A stretch of DNA of 64,000 nt. Origin: an uncultured Sphingomonadaceae bacterium (GTDB taxonomy: Bacteria; Pseudomonadota; Alphaproteobacteria; Sphingomonadales; Sphingomonadaceae). Of the stretch, positions 35,459-44,063 are shown one piece after another. The number at the start of each line of letters is the position of its first letter. Position 1 is the first letter of the stretch. The DNA lies in NCBI GenBank assembly GCA_947499975.1, contig CANMQE010000002.1:124001-188000 (forward strand), given 5' to 3'. Made by a program: the position numbers and the translations under genes. The notes under the pieces were generated by a model, which was not told the DNA's origin, did no database searches, and worked only from the letters and a program-made list of their open reading frames with translations.

Positions 35459-37063
35459 ATGAATACACTTCGCCGTGCGCCGACCGGGCGCATGCGTCTC
35501 GTCTCCGCTTGCCTGCTGGCCGGCGTTTCGGTTTCGGTCGCCATGCCCGCAGCCGCGCAGGATGCTGCCATGCTGGAACGGCTCGAAGCGCTGGAAGACC
35601 GATTCGAGCAGCTGGCGGCAGAGAACGCCCGGCTGCGCGCCGAACTGGAGATGATGCAGGGCGATACCGGCGCTGAAGGCACTGGCGAGCTGGCACTTTC
35701 CGCACCGCAGGGCGATGGCCCGGCTGCCACCGAACAGGAAGGCATTCCCGGCCCCGCCGCGCTGGCTGGCGCCACCGATCCGCGCGAAAACCAGGTGGCA
35801 GGCTCCGAAAACTTCGTGGGCACCAACCCCACCTATGCCTACCGCGTGCTGGATCACGCGGAGAGCGTGAACACCAAGCCGCTCATCCAGCTGGCAGCAC
35901 TGCAGGAAGGCGAGCTTACCGACCGCGTCACCCTGTCTGGCCAGGTTACCGCCATCGCCAATTACCAGTGGACCGACACGGTCGACAAGTTCGGCTACCT
36001 GATGCGCCACCCCACCAGTGCAAACCAGCTGGGCGATCACGTGTCGGAGGCGGTGCTGCATTCGGCATCGCTCGCGCTGACGGCCCGCGTGGCACCGCGG
36101 GTCACCGCCTATGCGGAATTCCTCTACGATCCGCAGCAAAGCTTTGGCCAGGGCACCATCACCGCGCTTGCCCGAAACCAGGTGCAGCTGCGCCGTGGCT
36201 GGGTGATGTATGGCGATCTGGACGCGCTGCCGGTGTATGCGTTGTTGGGCAAGATGGATACGCCGTTCGGCCTGAACGATACTGTCAGCCCGTTCACCAA
36301 TTCCACGAACTGGCACGCATTCTCCGGCCTTGCCTATGGTGCGCAGGTTGGCCTCGTCACGGGCGGACTGCATCTGCGCGGCATGCTGATCCAGGGCGGA
36401 TCGCAGTTCCGTGCAGCCAACAATCCGGTGCTGGGCACCTCCGTGCCATCGCGCGCCAACAATTTTGCTTTCGATGGCCGCTACACGCTGGATCTGGGGG
36501 GAGAAGGCAACGCGGTGATGGTGGGCGCCAGCTATCAGCACGGCACGGCCTACTGCCAGGGTTATCCGGTGTTCCACTTCAACCCGTGTGAGGAGAACAA
36601 CCCCGGCGTCGCCGCCTATGGCCGTCTGACCTACGGGCCTGTCACCCTGCTGGGCGAATATGCCACCACCACCGACGAATGGCCCGGTACGCAGGTGCCG
36701 ATCCCGAACAATCCGCTGAGCCGATTCGGCGCGGTGAAGGCCGACTCGTTCACGCTGGGCGGCCGCATCGCTTTCGGAGACGAAATTGCGAGCACGCAGC
36801 GCCGCTCATTCGCGCTGTCCGGCGAATTCTCGAAGTTCGTCTCGGGCGAGGAAGGCTCCCCTTGGGAGCGGCAGAACCAGCTGGTGATCGGCGCTTCGTG
36901 GTTCCCCATGGCCAATGTGAACCTGTTCGGCGAATTCGTGCATGTCGACGGTTTTGTTCCGCTCAACTTCCTGTCGGGCGGCAATTTCGACGATGGCAGC
37001 ACGTGGTCGGAGCAGGACGTTGATACGAACGTGGTGCTGGCCGGAGCGCAGGTCGCGTTCTGA
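35459..37063 (+). CDS. outer-membrane porin with N-terminal coiled coil
   Basis: A 534-residue exported protein. After the signal peptide (cleaved near PAAAQD), a short heptad-like coiled coil (residues about 37-67, LERLEALEDRFEQLAAENARLRAEL) precedes a disordered Gly/Ala/Pro stretch and a beta-barrel of alternating amphipathic strands ending in the terminal phenylalanine expected for BAM recognition. The architecture resembles LbtU-like porins that attach to peptidoglycan through a coiled coil. The solute is unknown. Confidence 0.8.
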   Translation: MNTLRRAPTGRMRLVSACLLAGVSVSVAMPAAAQDAAMLERLEALEDRFEQLAAENARLRAELEMMQGDTGAEGTGELALSAPQGDGPAATEQEGIPGPAALAGATDPRENQVAGSENFVGTNPTYAYRVLDHAESVNTKPLIQLAALQEGELTDRVTLSGQVTAIANYQWTDTVDKFGYLMRHPTSANQLGDHVSEAVLHSASLALTARVAPRVTAYAEFLYDPQQSFGQGTITALARNQVQLRRGWVMYGDLDALPVYALLGKMDTPFGLNDTVSPFTNSTNWHAFSGLAYGAQVGLVTGGLHLRGMLIQGGSQFRAANNPVLGTSVPSRANNFAFDGRYTLDLGGEGNAVMVGASYQHGTAYCQGYPVFHFNPCEENNPGVAAYGRLTYGPVTLLGEYATTTDEWPGTQVPIPNNPLSRFGAVKADSFTLGGRIAFGDEIASTQRRSFALSGEFSKFVSGEEGSPWERQNQLVIGASWFPMANVNLFGEFVHVDGFVPLNFLSGGNFDDGSTWSEQDVDTNVVLAGAQVAF

Positions 37064-37128
37064 CGCCAGCGCGATGCCGTATACACGCCTGGTGCCGTTT
37101 CCGTTGCCGCTTTCGGCACGGATCGGCC

Positions 37129-37659
37129 TCAGGCAGCTTCCACTTCGACCCGTTCGGGGAAAAAGGCAGGCTCCTTCAAAGACCAACCGGGCGCCGTCGC
37201 CGCTGCCTCGCTGAGCGATTGCAGCAACATGCGGCGGCGTTCCGGGCGGATCTGGGGCAAGGCCGCTGCAGCGCAGAAGGCCGCCGGAAGAAACGGCCGG
37301 ATGGCAGCACCCAGCAGGCGTTCGTAAAGGAAGCGGTAGGTGGAGAAGCTGTCCAGCCGCTCCATCGCCAGATCCTGCGCGGAAATGCGCAGCAAGGTGC
37401 CCATCAGCCCTTCGACGCCGTCAAACCCCTCCCCGTCGGGGATCATCGCGCGCAAATGCCGAAGTTCGCGATAGGCAAGATACTGGCTGCGAATGGCGCG
37501 CTTGTCCTCTGCCGTTTCGCTCCATGTCTTGAAAGCATCGCCGCGCCCCAGCGCGATATCCAGCGATCGTTCGATGAATATCTGCTCGTGCTCGGCGAAT
37601 CCTGCGAATTCGCGCATTTCGGCGATTGTGAGAGAAAACGTCTTCGATTCGTGACCCAT
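37129..37659 (-). CDS. hypothetical protein
   Basis: A 176-residue, mostly helical soluble protein (FAEHEQIFIERSLDIALG, YRELRHLRAMIPDGEGFDG, RFLYERLLGAAIRPFLPAAF) without signal peptide or recognised domain. It is convergent with the porin gene. Composition and strand-specific codon bias look coding. No function is proposed. Confidence 0.65.
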   Translation of the reverse strand: MGHESKTFSLTIAEMREFAGFAEHEQIFIERSLDIALGRGDAFKTWSETAEDKRAIRSQYLAYRELRHLRAMIPDGEGFDGVEGLMGTLLRISAQDLAMERLDSFSTYRFLYERLLGAAIRPFLPAAFCAAAALPQIRPERRRMLLQSLSEAAATAPGWSLKEPAFFPERVEVEAA

Positions 37660-37718
37660 GTCGGCCCTTCCCTGCGGATACGAGGGAAGATGTGCGCGCT
37701 CATGGTTAATATTCGGTG

Positions 37719-38723
37719 TCAGATAAGCCCGGCAAGCGGAGAGCTGGGATCGGCATATTTGCGCCGACCCATGCGACCTGCCAGATACGCCTCGCGCCCG
37801 GCCTCCACCGCCAGCTTCATTGCGCGGGCCATGCGGATGGGATCCTTCGCCTCCGCAATCGCGGTGTTCATCAGCACGCCGTCACAGCCCAGTTCCATCG
37901 CCACGGCGGCGTCGGACGCGGTGCCGACGCCGGCATCCACCAGCACGGGCACCTTGGCTCCTTCCACGATCAGGCGAATCGTCACCCGGTTTTGAATGCC
38001 TAGGCCGCTGCCGATCGGCGCACCCAGCGGCATGATGGCCACTGCGCCCGCTTCTTCCAGTTGCTGCGCCGCGATGGGATCGTCGGTGCAATAGACCATT
38101 GGCTTGAACCCCTCCTTCGCCAGCACTTCGCAGGCGCGGATGGTTTCCACCATGTTGGGATAGAGGGTCTTTGCCTCTCCCAGCACTTCCAGCTTCACCA
38201 GGTCCCATCCGCCTGCCTCGCGCGCCAGCCGCAGCGTGCGGATCGCGTCCTCGGCAGTAAAGCAACCGGCGGTGTTGGGCAGGTAGGTGACCTTTTTCGG
38301 ATCGATGTGATCCATCAGCACGGGCTGGCTGGGGTCGGAAACATTCACGCGGCGCACTGCCACGGTGACGATTTCCGCCCCGGCGGCCTCTACCGCCGCG
38401 GCGTTCTGGGCAAAATCCTTGTACTTGCCCGTGCCCACGATCAGGCGGCTGTTGAACCGGTGCCCGGCCACCTCCCAGCTATCGTCTGCCGAAGTGTCAT
38501 CGGGCGCATCGACAGAGCCGCCGCCCACGAAATGCACGATTTCCAGCGTGTCGCCGTCCGACAAGGCAACATCTTCCAGGGTGGAGCGCGGGGCGATCTC
38601 TCCATTTCGCTCCACGGCCACCTTCTCAGGTTTCAGCCCCAGTTCGCGCACCAGCGCGGCAATGGTGGCGGCTTCGGTACGGCGGCTGTCGCCGTTGACG
38701 GTGAGGGAGATTGGCTGGTTCAT
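37719..38723 (-). CDS. thiG: fused sulfur carrier ThiS and thiazole synthase ThiG
   Basis: A 334-residue single protein combining an N-terminal ThiS ubiquitin-like domain (1-69, [11 protein letters not shown]...[11 protein letters not shown]) and a ThiG barrel (about 82-334, [37 protein letters not shown] with the Schiff-base lysine, and [20 protein letters not shown]). Together they make the thiazole phosphate moiety of thiamine. ThiS normally needs a free C-terminal Gly-Gly for thiocarboxylate formation, but here the glycines (67-69) are internal and followed by an acidic linker. The start at MNQPIS was preferred; a GTG four codons upstream is possible. Confidence 0.93.
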   Translation of the reverse strand: MNQPISLTVNGDSRRTEAATIAALVRELGLKPEKVAVERNGEIAPRSTLEDVALSDGDTLEIVHFVGGGSVDAPDDTSADDSWEVAGHRFNSRLIVGTGKYKDFAQNAAAVEAAGAEIVTVAVRRVNVSDPSQPVLMDHIDPKKVTYLPNTAGCFTAEDAIRTLRLAREAGGWDLVKLEVLGEAKTLYPNMVETIRACEVLAKEGFKPMVYCTDDPIAAQQLEEAGAVAIMPLGAPIGSGLGIQNRVTIRLIVEGAKVPVLVDAGVGTASDAAVAMELGCDGVLMNTAIAEAKDPIRMARAMKLAVEAGREAYLAGRMGRRKYADPSSPLAGLI

Positions 38724-38745
38724 CACCAGCGCCACATAAACACTG

Positions 38746-39114
38746 TCAGGCGTGGCGCAAGTTGAGGATATGTCCGGCGGCCACCAGCGTCACGCCGATC
38801 ATCGTCAGCACGGCTTCCTCGAAACCGTGCCCCACGGCCAGCGCGCCGCCCATGAAGGTAAGCCCCGTCATCGCCACGACGAAAGGCCGCGCGCGGCGGT
38901 GGCGAATGGCACCCACGCCGATGGCGACACCGGCGATAATGGTCGCCAGCAGCAGCCCCCAGCGGTGAAGATCGGGATCCAGCAGCAGCGTGCCGCCCAG
39001 CCCCAGCCCTGCGACCAGCACCAGGCCCAGCACGCAGTGCACCAGGCACAGCGCGGAAAGCAAGACACCGGCGCGATCCAGGCGGCCGCGAATCCAGGGA
39101 TTGAACGAGGGCAT
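38746..39114 (-). CDS. MerC domain-containing membrane protein
   Basis: A 122-residue protein with four hydrophobic segments and the MerC-type LCLVHCVLG motif in the first helix. MerC proteins transport mercuric ions, but family members in sphingomonads are widespread without mer operons and may handle zinc or another metal. No merA or merR is nearby. Transcription is divergent from ctaA. An alternative ATG lies three codons upstream. Confidence 0.8.
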   Translation of the reverse strand: MPSFNPWIRGRLDRAGVLLSALCLVHCVLGLVLVAGLGLGGTLLLDPDLHRWGLLLATIIAGVAIGVGAIRHRRARPFVVAMTGLTFMGGALAVGHGFEEAVLTMIGVTLVAAGHILNLRHA

Positions 39115-39124
39115 GCAAACCATC

Positions 39125-39138
39125 TATGTAACGTCATA
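39125..39138. promoter_or_regulatory. imperfect palindrome upstream of merC-like gene
   Basis: TATGTAACGTCATA has matching TATG/CATA ends and a mismatched centre, 10 bp upstream of the MerC-like start. It is AT-rich in a GC-rich context and reminiscent of Fur-family operators, but it is too degenerate for a firm call. Confidence 0.25.
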
Positions 39139-39247
39139 TCATTTCGCAAGTGATTTGCGGCATTCGGCGCATAAATTCTGCCTGCATCGCCACCTGCCCC
39201 AAGGGCGTGCTTGCGAATCCCGCGGCAAAGTTGCAAATCGCCCTCCC

Positions 39248-40303
39248 ATGGTCGCACACGCTGTATCCGCAGGCACCGCCTCTCCCGCCACCCCGCGCCC
39301 GCTGGCGATTGCCCGCTGGCTGCTGGCGGTTGCGACACTTGTGCTGATCATGGTGATGATGGGCGGCATCACCCGGCTTACCGAGAGCGGGCTTTCCATT
39401 ACGCAATGGAATCCCGTAACGGGCACGCTGCCTCCGCTGAGCGAGGCTGACTGGCAATCCGAGTTCGAACTCTACCGGCAGACCGGGGAGTATCAGAACG
39501 TTACCGGTCCTGCGGGAATGGATCTGGCGGCGTTCAAGTTCATCTATTTCTGGGAATGGTTCCACCGTCTGCTGGGCCGCGTGATCGGCCTTGCCTTTGC
39601 GGTGCCGCTGGCATGGTTCTGGCTGCGCGGTGCCATTCCCGCCGGATACAAGCCGCGCTTGCTGGCACTGCTGGCGCTGGGCGGGCTGCAGGGGGCGTTC
39701 GGCTGGTTCATGGTGCGATCGGGCCTCGGCAGCGAGATGACCGACGTCTCGCATTTCTGGCTCTCGATCCATTTGCTGACGGCCTTCTTCACCTTCGGCG
39801 GCCTGATCTGGACTGCGCTGGACTTGCGGCAGCTTGACGCGCAGGGCCGCGGCAGGTCGGCGCGCTTTACCAAGCTGACCCTGATCGTGGCCATGGTGGT
39901 GTTCCTGCAGATGCTGCTGGGCGCATGGGTCGCCGGGCTTAACGCGGGCCTTGCCTCCGACACGTGGCCGCTGATGCAGGGCCGCCTCGTGCCCGAGGCC
40001 GACTGGTCACGCGGCGCGTGGTGGACATTCACGCACGATCCGTTCTGGATTCACTTCATGCACCGCTGGTGGGCATGGGTGGCCGTGGCCGCGCTGATCG
40101 TGATGGCGCGGCAGGTGAAGCCGCGGAACCGCCGCGCTTCCATCGCCATTCACAGCGCTTTCGGCATCCAGATCCTGCTGGGCATTGCCACTGTCCTGAC
40201 CGGCGTCGCGCTGTGGCTCGCCGTTGCGCACCAGGTGGTGGGCGCGCTGCTGGTGGGTGCCTTTGCCTGGGGTGCGCATGTGATCGGCAGGGAGCGCGTG
40301 TGA
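39248..40303 (+). CDS. ctaA: heme A synthase (COX15/CtaA)
   Basis: A 351-residue membrane protein with eight hydrophobic helices. Type 2 heme A synthase signatures are present: MGGITRLTESGLSITQWNPVTGTLPP, FKFIYFWEWFHRLLGR, WLSIHLLTAFFTFGGLIWTA and HFMHRWWAWVA with the heme-ligating histidines. It oxidises heme O to heme A for cytochrome c oxidase. The GTGA overlap couples it to cutA. Confidence 0.95.
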   Translation: MVAHAVSAGTASPATPRPLAIARWLLAVATLVLIMVMMGGITRLTESGLSITQWNPVTGTLPPLSEADWQSEFELYRQTGEYQNVTGPAGMDLAAFKFIYFWEWFHRLLGRVIGLAFAVPLAWFWLRGAIPAGYKPRLLALLALGGLQGAFGWFMVRSGLGSEMTDVSHFWLSIHLLTAFFTFGGLIWTALDLRQLDAQGRGRSARFTKLTLIVAMVVFLQMLLGAWVAGLNAGLASDTWPLMQGRLVPEADWSRGAWWTFTHDPFWIHFMHRWWAWVAVAALIVMARQVKPRNRRASIAIHSAFGIQILLGIATVLTGVALWLAVAHQVVGALLVGAFAWGAHVIGRERV

Positions 40304-40644
40304 GCGGCGCTACACCAGATGCCGCGGCCCTGATCTGGAGCCCGTTTGACAGCGTGGAGGCGGCGAACCGCGCGGCCGAGGTGCTGCTGGAAGATCGGCT
40401 GATCGGCTGTGCGAACATCATCCCGCAGATTTTGTCGGTCTTTCGCTACGAAGGGCAGGTCCAATCCTCCAGCGAGGTAGGCGTGTTGTTCAAGACACAG
40501 GCACACCTGCTGGATAAGGCAACCGCGCGGCTGGCAGCTCTGCACCCATACGATACTCCGGCAATCTGCGGCTGGATGGCGGACAATGCGCCGCCCGCCA
40601 TGCGCGATTGGCTGGCAGGCTTGCAACTGGGGGGGGCGTCTTGA
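40300..40644 (+). CDS. cutA: divalent-cation tolerance protein CutA
   Basis: A 114-residue CutA1 family protein (LLEDRLIGCANIIPQILSVF, SSEVGVLFKTQAHLLDKATARLAALHPYDTPAI). Family members form trimers; the role in metal tolerance is not well defined. The start is GTG within the ctaA stop (GTGA), implying translational coupling. Confidence 0.9.
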   Translation: MSGATPDAAALIWSPFDSVEAANRAAEVLLEDRLIGCANIIPQILSVFRYEGQVQSSSEVGVLFKTQAHLLDKATARLAALHPYDTPAICGWMADNAPPAMRDWLAGLQLGGAS

Positions 40645-41378
40645 GAATTCCGGTCGACAGGCGGCGCGCGGTTCAGCTTGGCATCGCCCTGGCGGCAGCC
40701 CCTGCACTCCTTTCCCGCGTGGCAGATGCGGCAACGCCCGACAGGCTGATCGCACCGCCGCGCGTTGAAATGCGCTATACCCGCACTGTCATCCGCGAAC
40801 TTGCAGGCAATGCGCGGATAACGGCGAAGCGCGAATTCCAGGTGGAGTTCCGCGAATTTGCCGGTGGGTACATGCTGCATGGCCAACAGCTCGCCGCGCA
40901 TGTCGATGCACCCGAAAGCCTGGCGCGGTTTGCTGCGCTGGAAGAAGCTCGCGATGAAAGTGGCCTTTTTCCCATCGCTCTCGACGCATTCGGCCAGATA
41001 CTCTCTCCCGCAGTGGCGCGACGTTCGGGCGAAGATATTCAGTCGGCCGTCGACGAGGCCCTTGCGGATGTAGCGAACCTCCCCGTCGATCCGGACGCGC
41101 GTGTCCAGATTGCCGTATTCATTTCCGCGCTCCAGCGGGCGGGCAACAGGGTGACGGCTCACCTGCCGGCGGATCTGTTCGCCCCGGTCGAACCTTCTCG
41201 CCATGAAGAGCGGGCGCTGGCGCTGCCCGGCGGCGTGGAAGGCAGGGTGGAAACGCTTTTCCAGAGCGAGCGCGATCACAGCTCCGGCCTCATGCGCGCG
41301 GCAAGCCGCACGGTGCACACCACCGTGGCCGAGACCACCCGCTCCACGCGCGAGGAATGGAGCCTCGGCCTCGCCTGA
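40641..41378 (+). CDS. exported hypothetical protein with Tat-like signal
   Basis: A 245-residue protein. The favoured start is TTG overlapping the cutA stop as TTGA, which places a twin-arginine-like leader DRRRAVQLGIALAAAPALLS at residues 6-25 before the AA-rich cleavage region. An ATG 33 bp upstream would bury this leader and overlap cutA by 37 bp. The mature region has charged helices and no recognised domain. It appears to be the last gene of a ctaA-cutA transcript. Confidence 0.65.
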   Translation: MRIPVDRRRAVQLGIALAAAPALLSRVADAATPDRLIAPPRVEMRYTRTVIRELAGNARITAKREFQVEFREFAGGYMLHGQQLAAHVDAPESLARFAALEEARDESGLFPIALDAFGQILSPAVARRSGEDIQSAVDEALADVANLPVDPDARVQIAVFISALQRAGNRVTAHLPADLFAPVEPSRHEERALALPGGVEGRVETLFQSERDHSSGLMRAASRTVHTTVAETTRSTREEWSLGLA

Positions 41379-41435
41379 TTCGCTCCAGCGACATTGACGG
41401 TATTATTTTACCTCCCCGCAAACACGCGGATTTGC

Positions 41436-41464
41436 TTGACTTGCGGCACCCGAAGCGACAAATG
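41436..41464 (+). promoter_or_regulatory. candidate rplM-rpsI promoter
   Basis: A TTGACT -35 hexamer within TTGCTTGAC, a 17-bp spacer and a weak CAAATG -10 hexamer precede rplM by about 90 bp. The extended -35 is the same nonamer found before rpmB. Confidence 0.4.
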
Positions 41465-41551
41465 CGCGCCTTCGCTGCTTCGAAAGCCGGTAACACGCGG
41501 GCGATTCGGACAGCGGCGATCCATTCGCACTGAATTTTGAGGAAGAAAGCC

Positions 41552-42031
41552 ATGAAGGCTCTGAGCAAGACCACCCGGTCGATCAAGCCGGCCGAGGTCG
41601 AAAAGAAGTGGCATATCGTCGACGCCGAAGGGCTCGTCGTCGGTCGTCTCGCATCGATCATCGCCAATATCCTGCGCGGCAAGCACAAGCCGACCTTCAC
41701 CCCCCACGTTGATTGCGGCGATCACGTCATCGTGATCAACGCCGACAAGGTGAAGTTCACGGGCGGCAAGGCTGCGAAGAAGATCTATTACAAGCACACC
41801 GGCTATCCCGGCGGCCTGAAGGAAACCACCGCCGAGAAGATTCTCGAAGGTCGCTTCCCGGAGCGCGTTCTGGAAAAGGCCGTGGAGCGTATGATCCCCA
41901 CGGGTCCGCTTGGCCGCGCGCAGATGAAGGCGCTGCACCTCTATAACGGCACGGAGCATCCGCATGACGGCCAGAAGCCCGAAGTGCTCGACGTTGCCTC
42001 GATGAACCGCAAGAACAAGGTGTCCGCATAA
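41552..42031 (+). CDS. rplM: 50S ribosomal protein L13
   Basis: A 159-residue ribosomal protein ([54 protein letters not shown]-like [18 protein letters not shown]). The start at [10 protein letters not shown] is preceded by GAGGAAG. The stop overlaps the rpsI start as TAATG. Confidence 0.97.
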   Translation: MKALSKTTRSIKPAEVEKKWHIVDAEGLVVGRLASIIANILRGKHKPTFTPHVDCGDHVIVINADKVKFTGGKAAKKIYYKHTGYPGGLKETTAEKILEGRFPERVLEKAVERMIPTGPLGRAQMKALHLYNGTEHPHDGQKPEVLDVASMNRKNKVSA

Positions 42032-42570
42032 TGGCTACCGAAGAGAAGAACACCGCAAGCGACCTTTCCGACCTGAAGGAAGTGGTTGGCGATGCATCCG
42101 CGACCGACGCAGCCGCAACCGAGGGCGAGGCTGAAGCACCTGCCGCCCCCACCATGCCGCTGCGCGAGCAGGAAATCGATGCGCAGGGCCGCGCTTACGC
42201 CACCGGCCGCCGCAAGGATGCGACTGCCCGCGTATGGATCAAGCCCGGCACCGGCAAGGTCACCGTGAACGGCAAGGACCAGGAAGTGTATTTCGCACGT
42301 CCTACCCTGCGCCTGGTGATCAACCAGCCTTTCACCATCTCCGATCGTGAAGGCCAGTATGACGTGGTTGCCACCGTTTCCGGCGGCGGTCTTTCCGGCC
42401 AGGCCGGTGCAGTCAAGCATGGCATCAGCCAGGCCCTGACCCGTTACGAGCCGGCACTGCGCGCCACGATCAAGACTGCTGGCTTCCTCACCCGCGACAG
42501 CCGCGTGGTGGAGCGCAAGAAGTACGGCCGTGCGAAGGCACGCCGCAGCTTCCAGTTCAGCAAGCGCTAA
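42031..42570 (+). CDS. rpsI: 30S ribosomal protein S9, N-terminally extended
   Basis: A 179-residue protein, about 50 residues longer than E. coli S9. Residues 1-50 are acidic and Ala/Glu-rich ([12 protein letters not shown]); the S9 domain starts at about 54 ([16 protein letters not shown]) and ends with the conserved basic tail RRSFQFSKR that reaches the P-site tRNA. The extension is typical in kind for alphaproteobacteria. It is coupled to rplM. Confidence 0.97.
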   Translation: MATEEKNTASDLSDLKEVVGDASATDAAATEGEAEAPAAPTMPLREQEIDAQGRAYATGRRKDATARVWIKPGTGKVTVNGKDQEVYFARPTLRLVINQPFTISDREGQYDVVATVSGGGLSGQAGAVKHGISQALTRYEPALRATIKTAGFLTRDSRVVERKKYGRAKARRSFQFSKR

Positions 42571-42600
42571 TTACCGAGGCGCCATGGCGCTTCGCAAGAG

Positions 42601-42618
42601 TTTCCTCGACGGAGGAAA
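42601..42618 (+). repeat. perfect hairpin between rpsI stop and its terminator
   Basis: The arms TTTCCTC and GAGGAAA enclose the tetraloop GACG. A further hairpin around the palindrome GCGCCATGGCGC (about 42580-42591) precedes it. Together with the terminator they form three consecutive stem-loops in the rpsI 3' region, possibly protecting the message from exonucleases. Confidence 0.5.
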
Positions 42619-42623
42619 ATGCG

Positions 42624-42655
42624 AAGGGCGGCCCCCACGAAGGGTCGCCCTTTTT
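42624..42655 (+). terminator. rplM-rpsI intrinsic terminator
   Basis: An 11-bp stem (AAGGGCGGCCC with GGGTCGCCCTT, one G-U pair, 7-nt loop) is followed by a T run. It lies about 55 bp after the rpsI stop. Confidence 0.88.
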
Positions 42656-42718
42656 GCTGTGTACGATAGATGTGCGGTGTGAAAGTTTGCGGAGTTGCGC
42701 GTTGCGCGCACCGCAATG

Positions 42719-43099
42719 TCAGTGGACTCGCTGACGCTCCAGCAAGGTATCGACCTCGTTCAGAAGCTGGTCAATCGACAGGGGCTTGGACAGGTAGCCG
42801 CCCGCGCCTGCCCTGCGGATACCCTCCTCGTCGCTCTTTCCGGCATAGGCGGTAATGGCCAGGATCGGGATGTCCTGCGTGCGCGGGTTGCGCTTGATCT
42901 CCTTGATCAGCTTGCGGCCCGAAATATGCGGCAGGTGAATATCCATCGTGATAAGATCAGGCGCGAAGTCGTCCACCGCATCCAGCACGCGCGCGCCATC
43001 CTCCACGAGCATGAGCTCGTAGCCGCGCTGCTTGAAGACCGCCTCGTAGAACATGCGGTTCAACAGGTCGTCTTCGACGATGAGGACTTTCGTAGTCAT
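42719..43099 (-). CDS. single-domain response regulator, DivK-like
   Basis: A 126-residue stand-alone receiver domain: acidic pair ED-D (residues 9-11), phospho-acceptor D53 in LITMDIHLPHISG, T83 in AITAYAG and K105 in YLSKPLS. Close similarity in layout to DivK, the essential alphaproteobacterial cell-fate regulator that acts with DivJ and PleC. Unlike in Caulobacter, no pleD gene adjoins it, so the DivK identity is probable but not certain. Confidence 0.85.
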   Translation of the reverse strand: MTTKVLIVEDDLLNRMFYEAVFKQRGYELMLVEDGARVLDAVDDFAPDLITMDIHLPHISGRKLIKEIKRNPRTQDIPILAITAYAGKSDEEGIRRAGAGGYLSKPLSIDQLLNEVDTLLERQRVH

Positions 43100-43205
43100 T
43101 GCGGCGACTTACACTTCGGATAGGTGATTTTCTCCCGGTCTTGCGACCAGATGATGGTTAAAAGCGGCCAAACGCCGCATGATGCCGCGTGTTGCTACGA
43201 TAAAT

Positions 43206-44063
43206 TCAATGAACAGGCGGATCAGTGCGCGGCACGTTACCTACAGGCGCAACGGGTTCGCCCGGCTCGCGCGGTGGCATGGCGTTTTCGGGAACGTCGC
43301 CGATCATCATGTCGCGCGTGTTCACATCTTCGAGGTTGCGCACCAACACTTCCAGATTTTCACCATCCCAGGTCAGCTCGTTGAAACTTGGCGGGGTGGA
43401 GCGCACGCGCTGTGACAGAGTGCCGGCACCGATCATGCGAATACGCCCGTGCACGGTTTCTTCCATGATATCGAAAGCATCGTGAACATGGCCGGACAGC
43501 ACGGCCAACACTGGCCGCTGAGCCAGTTCATTCAAGGCACTCTGGCCGTGCTTCGTCAGCGCGGTGCCCTGTGTGCCCACTTCGCGAAGCGGGTGATGCA
43601 CCGTCACCAGCGCCCGCACGCCTGCCGGAAGGGCATCGAGCGCCTTGAGGCAACGCTCCAGCGCCGCATCGGTGATCCACCCTTTCGACCAGTTCAGCCG
43701 CGGTTGCCAACGCCGCACCGTCTTCAGCGGCACGACGGCGAGGCCTGGAAGATCGAGTTCGCGCTCCACCTTGTCGGAAATGCTGCGGATGCGCTTGTAG
43801 GGGTCGAAAAACCGTTCGATCGGGTTGAAATACGGCAGGTCGTGATTGCCCACCTCCACCGTCACCGGCGCATCGAGAGACTTGATCCAGCGGCAGGCGG
43901 CATCGAACTCGCGATGCCGCGCGCGCATGGTGAGATCACCGGTGATCGCGACGGCATCGGGGCGCCGCTCGGTAATCTCTGCCTTCACCCAGTCCAGAGC
44001 GCTATTGTCCTCCAGCCCGAAGTGAATGTCCGAGAGATGGAAAATCAGTTTATTTTCAGTCAT
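43206..44063 (-). CDS. metallophosphoesterase family protein
   Basis: A 285-residue calcineurin-like phosphoesterase. Metal-binding motifs are in order: SDIHFG (D12, H14), TGDLT (D43), VGNHDL (N73, H74), a VHHPL block and SGHVHDAF. All ligands are present, so a binuclear metal enzyme is expected; the layout is similar to Icc/CpdA-like proteins, but the substrate is unknown. Its start overlaps the lipid-kinase-like gene by 8 bp. Confidence 0.9.
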   Translation of the reverse strand: MTENKLIFHLSDIHFGLEDNSALDWVKAEITERRPDAVAITGDLTMRARHREFDAACRWIKSLDAPVTVEVGNHDLPYFNPIERFFDPYKRIRSISDKVERELDLPGLAVVPLKTVRRWQPRLNWSKGWITDAALERCLKALDALPAGVRALVTVHHPLREVGTQGTALTKHGQSALNELAQRPVLAVLSGHVHDAFDIMEETVHGRIRMIGAGTLSQRVRSTPPSFNELTWDGENLEVLVRNLEDVNTRDMMIGDVPENAMPPREPGEPVAPVGNVPRTDPPVH

